Source: an uncultured Acidimicrobiaceae bacterium (GTDB taxonomy: Bacteria; Actinomycetota; Acidimicrobiia; Acidimicrobiales; SZUA-35). Taken from it: 35,183 nucleotides of DNA. The notes below the pieces were generated by a model. The model did no database searches and was not told the DNA's origin. It was given only the letters and a program-made list of their open reading frames with translations. Every line of letters starts with the position of its first letter. The stretch's first letter is position 1. The translations under genes and the position numbers were made by a program. The DNA is taken from the NCBI GenBank assembly GCA_947259095.1, contig CAMYLA010000036.1:13022-48204 (forward strand), in the 5' to 3' direction. This document shows positions 31,878 through 35,183 of the stretch, piece by piece.

Positions 31878-32064
31878 GTCCCCACTCCAGACCGCTGAAG
31901 GAGCCACACCAGCGATGACGCTCGCTCAGATCCAAGCGATCGACGGCCAGCGGGTCTTCGTATCGGACCAAACCGACGGAGCGATCGCAGACGGGACGCA
32001 ACGCCCAGGAGGGGACTGGGCGGTCGTCAATCCGGTCGGAGGCCTGCCATGCGACACCCCATGA
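31870..32064 (+). CDS. Small hypothetical protein
   Basis: This 64-residue frame from ATG 31870 (MAESPLQTAEGATP) overlaps the end of the preceding lipoprotein gene by 8 bp and overlaps the start of the next by 16 bp; another ATG at 31915 begins MTLAQIQAIDGQRVFVSD. No domain is recognised, no signal peptide is seen. Its existence rests only on gene packing and the overlapped start downstream, so it is low confidence. Confidence 0.35.
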   Translation: MAESPLQTAEGATPAMTLAQIQAIDGQRVFVSDQTDGAIADGTQRPGGDWAVVNPVGGLPCDTP

Positions 32065-32783
32065 CGAACAGAACCAGGACCGCGGCGGGGATCGCCATAC
32101 TCGGACTCGGGTTGTCGATCGCCGCTTGCTCGAACGAGCCCGACACAACAGCCGACACCACACGCCCAACATCCACCGAGTCGACGACTACTCCTGAATC
32201 CACAGACACAAGGGCTGAAACGACGGCCACAACACCAACACCGGCACCGGCACCGGCACCTGCACCTGCACCAGAGACGAGCTCGACCACGATCCGACCG
32301 GCACCTAGTGGACTCGTCCTGGGGAACAACGGGCTCGGGGCAGTGGACTTCGGCGAGCCAATCGATTCGGCGATGGCAGTCCTCACCGAGATCATCGGGT
32401 CGCCTGCCGACACAGCCGAGGGTGGGGATTTCTTCGAATACAGCGGCTGGCAGGATCTTGGTCTTTTTGTCGGCTTCAGTACATCGGGCTGGAGTGAATT
32501 CGACGGCACGAGCAGGTTCATCGGCTGGAGCTACTCCGGCTCTGCCGACGGGCCCCATCTCCGGACGGAACAAGGCGTCGGGATCGGTACCCCGGTCTCC
32601 GAGCTCCTCAGTCTTTACGGGGATCGACTTACTCTCCCGGAGGTGGAAGGCGCCTGCGGATGGGTCTACGAAGTCGCCGCTCTAGGACCCAGTGGAGCCG
32701 AGCCAACCGGGGTTCTCGACCGGGCGCCGTCCGAAGACGCTCGCGTCACCGTCCTGTACGCCGGTCTCGGCGTTGGATGTTGA
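32049..32783 (+). CDS. Putative lipoprotein with Ala-Pro repeat, unknown function
   Basis: This 244-residue protein starts at ATG 32049 with GGAGG 6 nt upstream; ATG 32061 is internal. It has a strong lipobox (LGLGLSIAACSNEP, Cys27), then a Thr/Ser/Pro-rich, low-complexity spacer with PAPAPAPAPAP encoded by a GCACCG/GCACCT tandem repeat near 32242-32274. A C-terminal globular domain from ~residue 85 follows (GLVLGNNGLGAVDFGEPIDS, GSPADTAEGGDFFEYSGW, GIGTPVSELLSLYGDRL). Exported and membrane-anchored, with a cell-wall-spanning linker. No family recognised. The hypervariable-looking repeat may alter linker length by slippage. Confidence 0.75.
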   Translation: MRHPMTNRTRTAAGIAILGLGLSIAACSNEPDTTADTTRPTSTESTTTPESTDTRAETTATTPTPAPAPAPAPAPETSSTTIRPAPSGLVLGNNGLGAVDFGEPIDSAMAVLTEIIGSPADTAEGGDFFEYSGWQDLGLFVGFSTSGWSEFDGTSRFIGWSYSGSADGPHLRTEQGVGIGTPVSELLSLYGDRLTLPEVEGACGWVYEVAALGPSGAEPTGVLDRAPSEDARVTVLYAGLGVGC

Positions 32784-32991
32784 ATCAAACCCCGGGGGAC
32801 CGGGTCGGGACGCGTTCGGGGGTGTTGGTCGCCGCTGACGGAGGCTCCGGTGTTGATGGGAACCGCTCCTCAGCGACGCAAGCGCTCGGTCACGTGAGGT
32901 TCAGCACCGGTCGGGATGGCAGGGAGAGCCATAGTGCATCGGGCCATGGCTCGGTGCACTGACCTCCCGGTTCTGGAAACCGACGAACTTT

Positions 32992-34671
32992 GTGCTCGGA
33001 TTGCTGACGGCGTTCGGTGCCGGCGCGCTGCTCTCCGCGGTGACGATCGATATCGTCGCCCCGTCAGTCGAGTTGGGCGAGTTCGGCTGGCTGGCGGTCG
33101 GTGCCGTCGTCGGCGGCCTGGTGTTCGAAGGGCTGAACCGGGCGATCAACGCCCGTGGCGGGTTTCTCCGCAAAGCCTCAACGTCGATCACGTTCCTGCG
33201 TGACCGTGAGCAACGACGCCGTCGTCAGATCCTGGATGGGCTGGAACGGATCGACATCTTCGACGGGCTTCCGGATCGCGAGCTCGAGGCGATCGCCAAG
33301 GCATTTCGCACGGCACGCCTCGACGCTGGCGAGGCCCTGTACCGGCACGGCGATCCGTGCGAGCACCTCAACGTGGTCGCTGAGGGCGAGGTCTTGCTCA
33401 CCACCCCGACGAGGGAGGTCCGACTCCACCCGTTCCAGGCCTTCGGGCACCAGGCGTTCGTGAGCGGTCTCCAGCATCGTTCGTCGTCGACGGCCGTCGT
33501 TGACAGTGAGGTACTCCGCCTCAGCCGCAATCGGCTCCGAAGCGTGCTCGGGAGTTGCCCGACGTTCGGCGATCGCCTGTGCGAGCGGGCCCACAGCGAT
33601 GACCTGGTCGAGTATCTGCGGGCCAACCATCCTGAGATCGGCGATGACGATATCGCGTCGTGGACCGAAACGGTGGTCGATGAGGGGATGACTCGGCTCC
33701 CGCCGCTCGTCGAGCTCGCCGCGCCGACTCGAACGGAGCAGATCATCGATCACCTCGAGGACGTTGGCCCGTTTCGCAGCCTGCCGCGGGTCGTGCTCGG
33801 CGCGGTCGCCCGGGTCATGTTCCCAGAGGAGCACGAAGCAGGGTACGTCTTCTTCCGGCCGGGCGAGGCAGGCGAGCGGCTCTACGTCATCTCCGACGGC
33901 GACGTCTCGCTGATCGACGCCACCGGCGATTCGGATGAGAGCGCCCTGCTGCAGGAAGGGGACGAGTTCGGCCTGCACTCCTTCGTGACCGGGATGCGCC
34001 ACACCGCGACCGCGATCGCGCACAGCACATGCGACGTGTGGGTGTTGCGGCGGGCTGACTTCGCCGAGTTGATCGACCGTGAGCCAGCGCTGCGGTCGAC
34101 GCTGGCCGGCTTCATCGAGAGCCCGCGCATCAGGGAGTATCTCGAGTGCGACCAGGAACTCGACCGCGACGCGGCGGTCGGGGTGCACAGGCGGGCGAGC
34201 GCGGCGGTGCATCGCGGCACGCTGCCTGCAGCGGTGAGCACGACGGTCGTTCATGGCGCGCCGATTGCGATCTGGCTGGGTCTCCTCCTCGACGGCATTC
34301 CGGAGTCGTTGGTGATCGGCGCCACCGCCGGGGCGATCCGGGTCTCGTTCATCGTCGGCATCGCCCTCTCGAACTACCCGGAGGCGCTCGCCAGTTCGGT
34401 CGGCATGCGCGAGCAAGCCTTCGCCTGGCGAAACATCGCGCTGTTGTGGGGAACGGTGATCCTCGTGACAGGTATTGGCGCCGCAGCGGGCAGCGTGGTG
34501 TTCGAGCAGGCGCCCGAGCAGGCTTTCGCCGTCGTCGAGGGCCTCGCAGCGGGGGCGATGCTCACCGTGATCACTCAGACGATGATGCCCGAGGCGTTGC
34601 ATCGGTCCGGTGGGTTCGTCGGCCTCGCTGCGCTCGCCGGCTTCCTCTTCACCACCCTGTTGGGTGCGTGA
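32992..34671 (+). CDS. ZIP-like transporter with two internal cyclic-nucleotide-binding domains, 5' truncated
   Basis: This 559-residue protein is read from GTG 32992. N-terminal TM segments (LLTAFGAGALLSAVTIDIV, FGWLAVGAVVGGLVF) are followed by the basic linker RDREQRRRRQ, CNBD1 (~85-185), CNBD2 (~255-370, with RPGEAGERLYVISDGDVSL), then C-terminal TM segments with the ZIP-like metal motifs LLDGIPESLVIG and LSNYPEALASS. So two cNMP sensors sit in the loop between the two halves of a metal transporter. The family-like LGALTSRFWKPT upstream of the GTG runs back to a TAG at 32932-32934, so the first TM appears lost. Likely partly broken or using a non-obvious start. Confidence 0.8.
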   Translation: MLGLLTAFGAGALLSAVTIDIVAPSVELGEFGWLAVGAVVGGLVFEGLNRAINARGGFLRKASTSITFLRDREQRRRRQILDGLERIDIFDGLPDRELEAIAKAFRTARLDAGEALYRHGDPCEHLNVVAEGEVLLTTPTREVRLHPFQAFGHQAFVSGLQHRSSSTAVVDSEVLRLSRNRLRSVLGSCPTFGDRLCERAHSDDLVEYLRANHPEIGDDDIASWTETVVDEGMTRLPPLVELAAPTRTEQIIDHLEDVGPFRSLPRVVLGAVARVMFPEEHEAGYVFFRPGEAGERLYVISDGDVSLIDATGDSDESALLQEGDEFGLHSFVTGMRHTATAIAHSTCDVWVLRRADFAELIDREPALRSTLAGFIESPRIREYLECDQELDRDAAVGVHRRASAAVHRGTLPAAVSTTVVHGAPIAIWLGLLLDGIPESLVIGATAGAIRVSFIVGIALSNYPEALASSVGMREQAFAWRNIALLWGTVILVTGIGAAAGSVVFEQAPEQAFAVVEGLAAGAMLTVITQTMMPEALHRSGGFVGLAALAGFLFTTLLGA

Positions 34672-34708
34672 GCGCACCGGTATCGGCGACCGGCCCTACC
34701 GCGCGGAC

Positions 34709-35107
34709 ATGTCGAGCTTCCCAGCGGACCGTCAGTCCCGGGAACGGAGCAGGCGTGAAGCGGCATGGATCATCCGCTCTCTGAACCAGTCACTTCTGCC
34801 GGGAACGCAGTGGGCGGACTGCGGGAACAACCGCGGCCAGGTAAAGCGTGCTCACAACGCCGCCCGCACAATCGGCATCGACCGGCCCACGGTCAATCGC
34901 TTGAAGGCCTGGCATGAGGACCAGGAAATCATGCGAGCCAAGGCCGGACCGGCCTACGAACTGCGCCACACCGCTATCAGCCACCAGGCGGATGACGGTC
35001 GCTCGGCATGGGAGATCGCGGACTGGGCTGGAACGTCGGAGAACATGGTCAGCCGCATCTATTGCCCATCGGCTTCGTCGAGTAGCGTTGTTGACTCCGG
35101 TGGATGA
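34709..35107 (+). pseudogene. Tyrosine recombinase (integrase) C-terminal remnant
   Basis: From ATG 34709 the frame runs 132 residues. Its last third carries the recombinase box YELRHTAISHQADDG and WEIADWAGTSENMVSRIY, matching the HxLR ... Tyr active-site region of actinobacterial phage-type integrases. The first His of the HxxR box is Tyr here, the GH of the next box reads AGTS, and the nucleophile Tyr is in SRIYCP. Upstream residues (PGTQWADCGNNRGQVK) show no core-binding domain. It is a truncated or decayed integrase marking former mobile DNA at the right end. No functional att site could be identified. Confidence 0.65.
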
Positions 35108-35183
35108 GGGGCCGATCGACCAGCGGTCTGGGTGAGCCGCAATATCCACAAGCCAGTTTTTGCGATTACGCGCGCGCAACCTT
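35108..35183. other. Window end, no gene seen
   Basis: The last 76 bases after the integrase remnant show no coding or RNA signal beyond the sequence edge; any gene here would continue outside. Confidence 0.4.

Noticed and set aside
32916..33203. Overlapping plus-strand frame starting MAGRAIVHRAM
   Set aside because: It is out of frame with the ZIP/CNBD protein, gives no family text and does not restore the missing first membrane segment.
1..35183. CRISPR arrays, complete insertion sequences, rRNA and tRNA genes
   Set aside because: No regularly spaced repeats, intact transposase or RNA gene signature was seen.

Overview
The window is high-GC DNA with compact gene packing, GTG/TTG starts, several leaderless-looking promoters, two predicted F420-type proteins (an LLM oxidoreductase and a Ddn-family protein) and a furA-katG pair. 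All of this fits an actinobacterium, probably an Acidimicrobiia-like environmental lineage; the lineage is inference, because no rRNA or tRNA gene is visible. No gene-free stretch exceeds about 300 bases.

Layout. 1-763: 5' part of a glutamine synthetase family gene (minus), divergent from an LLM oxidoreductase (861-1742) and followed by an SDR (1922-2680). 2702-8939: a six-gene minus-strand operon, read as SDR > ThuA-like > E1 alpha > E1 beta > AcoX-like > E2, i.e. a 2-oxoacid/acetoin dehydrogenase complex without its E3. 9163-12036: a plus-strand trio of two Rieske oxygenase alpha subunits around a 69-residue unknown protein. 12113-14804: PPOX-fold protein, an AhpD/CMD-like gene with an in-frame TGA, enoyl-CoA hydratase and VOC protein. 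14832-23476: 2OG-Fe(II) oxygenase, alpha/beta hydrolase, DUF899 protein, ABC-2 exporter, Ddn-like protein, shikimate-kinase-like P-loop protein plus gluconate-dehydrogenase-like SDR, secreted esterase and methyltransferase. 23539-27314: ketopantoate-reductase-like protein, catalase-peroxidase KatG and FurA. 27635-31248: a tightly coupled operon of a 60-residue membrane protein, a NoeA-like methyltransferase and a membrane sulfatase-fold enzyme. 31410-35183: an accessory-looking end with two unknown lipoproteins, a 5'-truncated ZIP-like transporter carrying two cyclic-nucleotide-binding domains, and a tyrosine recombinase remnant.

The most notable item is 12875-13384. It would ordinarily be called two fragments or a pseudogene. 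However, the TGA at 13058-13060 replaces the second cysteine of the AhpD-family CxxC active site (giving C-H-V-U), both halves are in the same frame, and a perfect 8-bp hairpin with a GGC loop starts 12 bases after the TGA, where a bacterial SECIS element belongs. I read it as a selenoprotein, most likely a thiol/selenol redox enzyme or peroxidase partner. The Sec machinery (selA, selB, selC, selD) is not in this window.

Much of the rest looks catabolic: ring hydroxylation (Rieske pair), 2-oxoacid or acetoin cleavage (aco-like operon), CoA-ester hydration, SDR redox steps and F420-type reductions, next to peroxide defence (FurA/KatG and possibly the selenoprotein).
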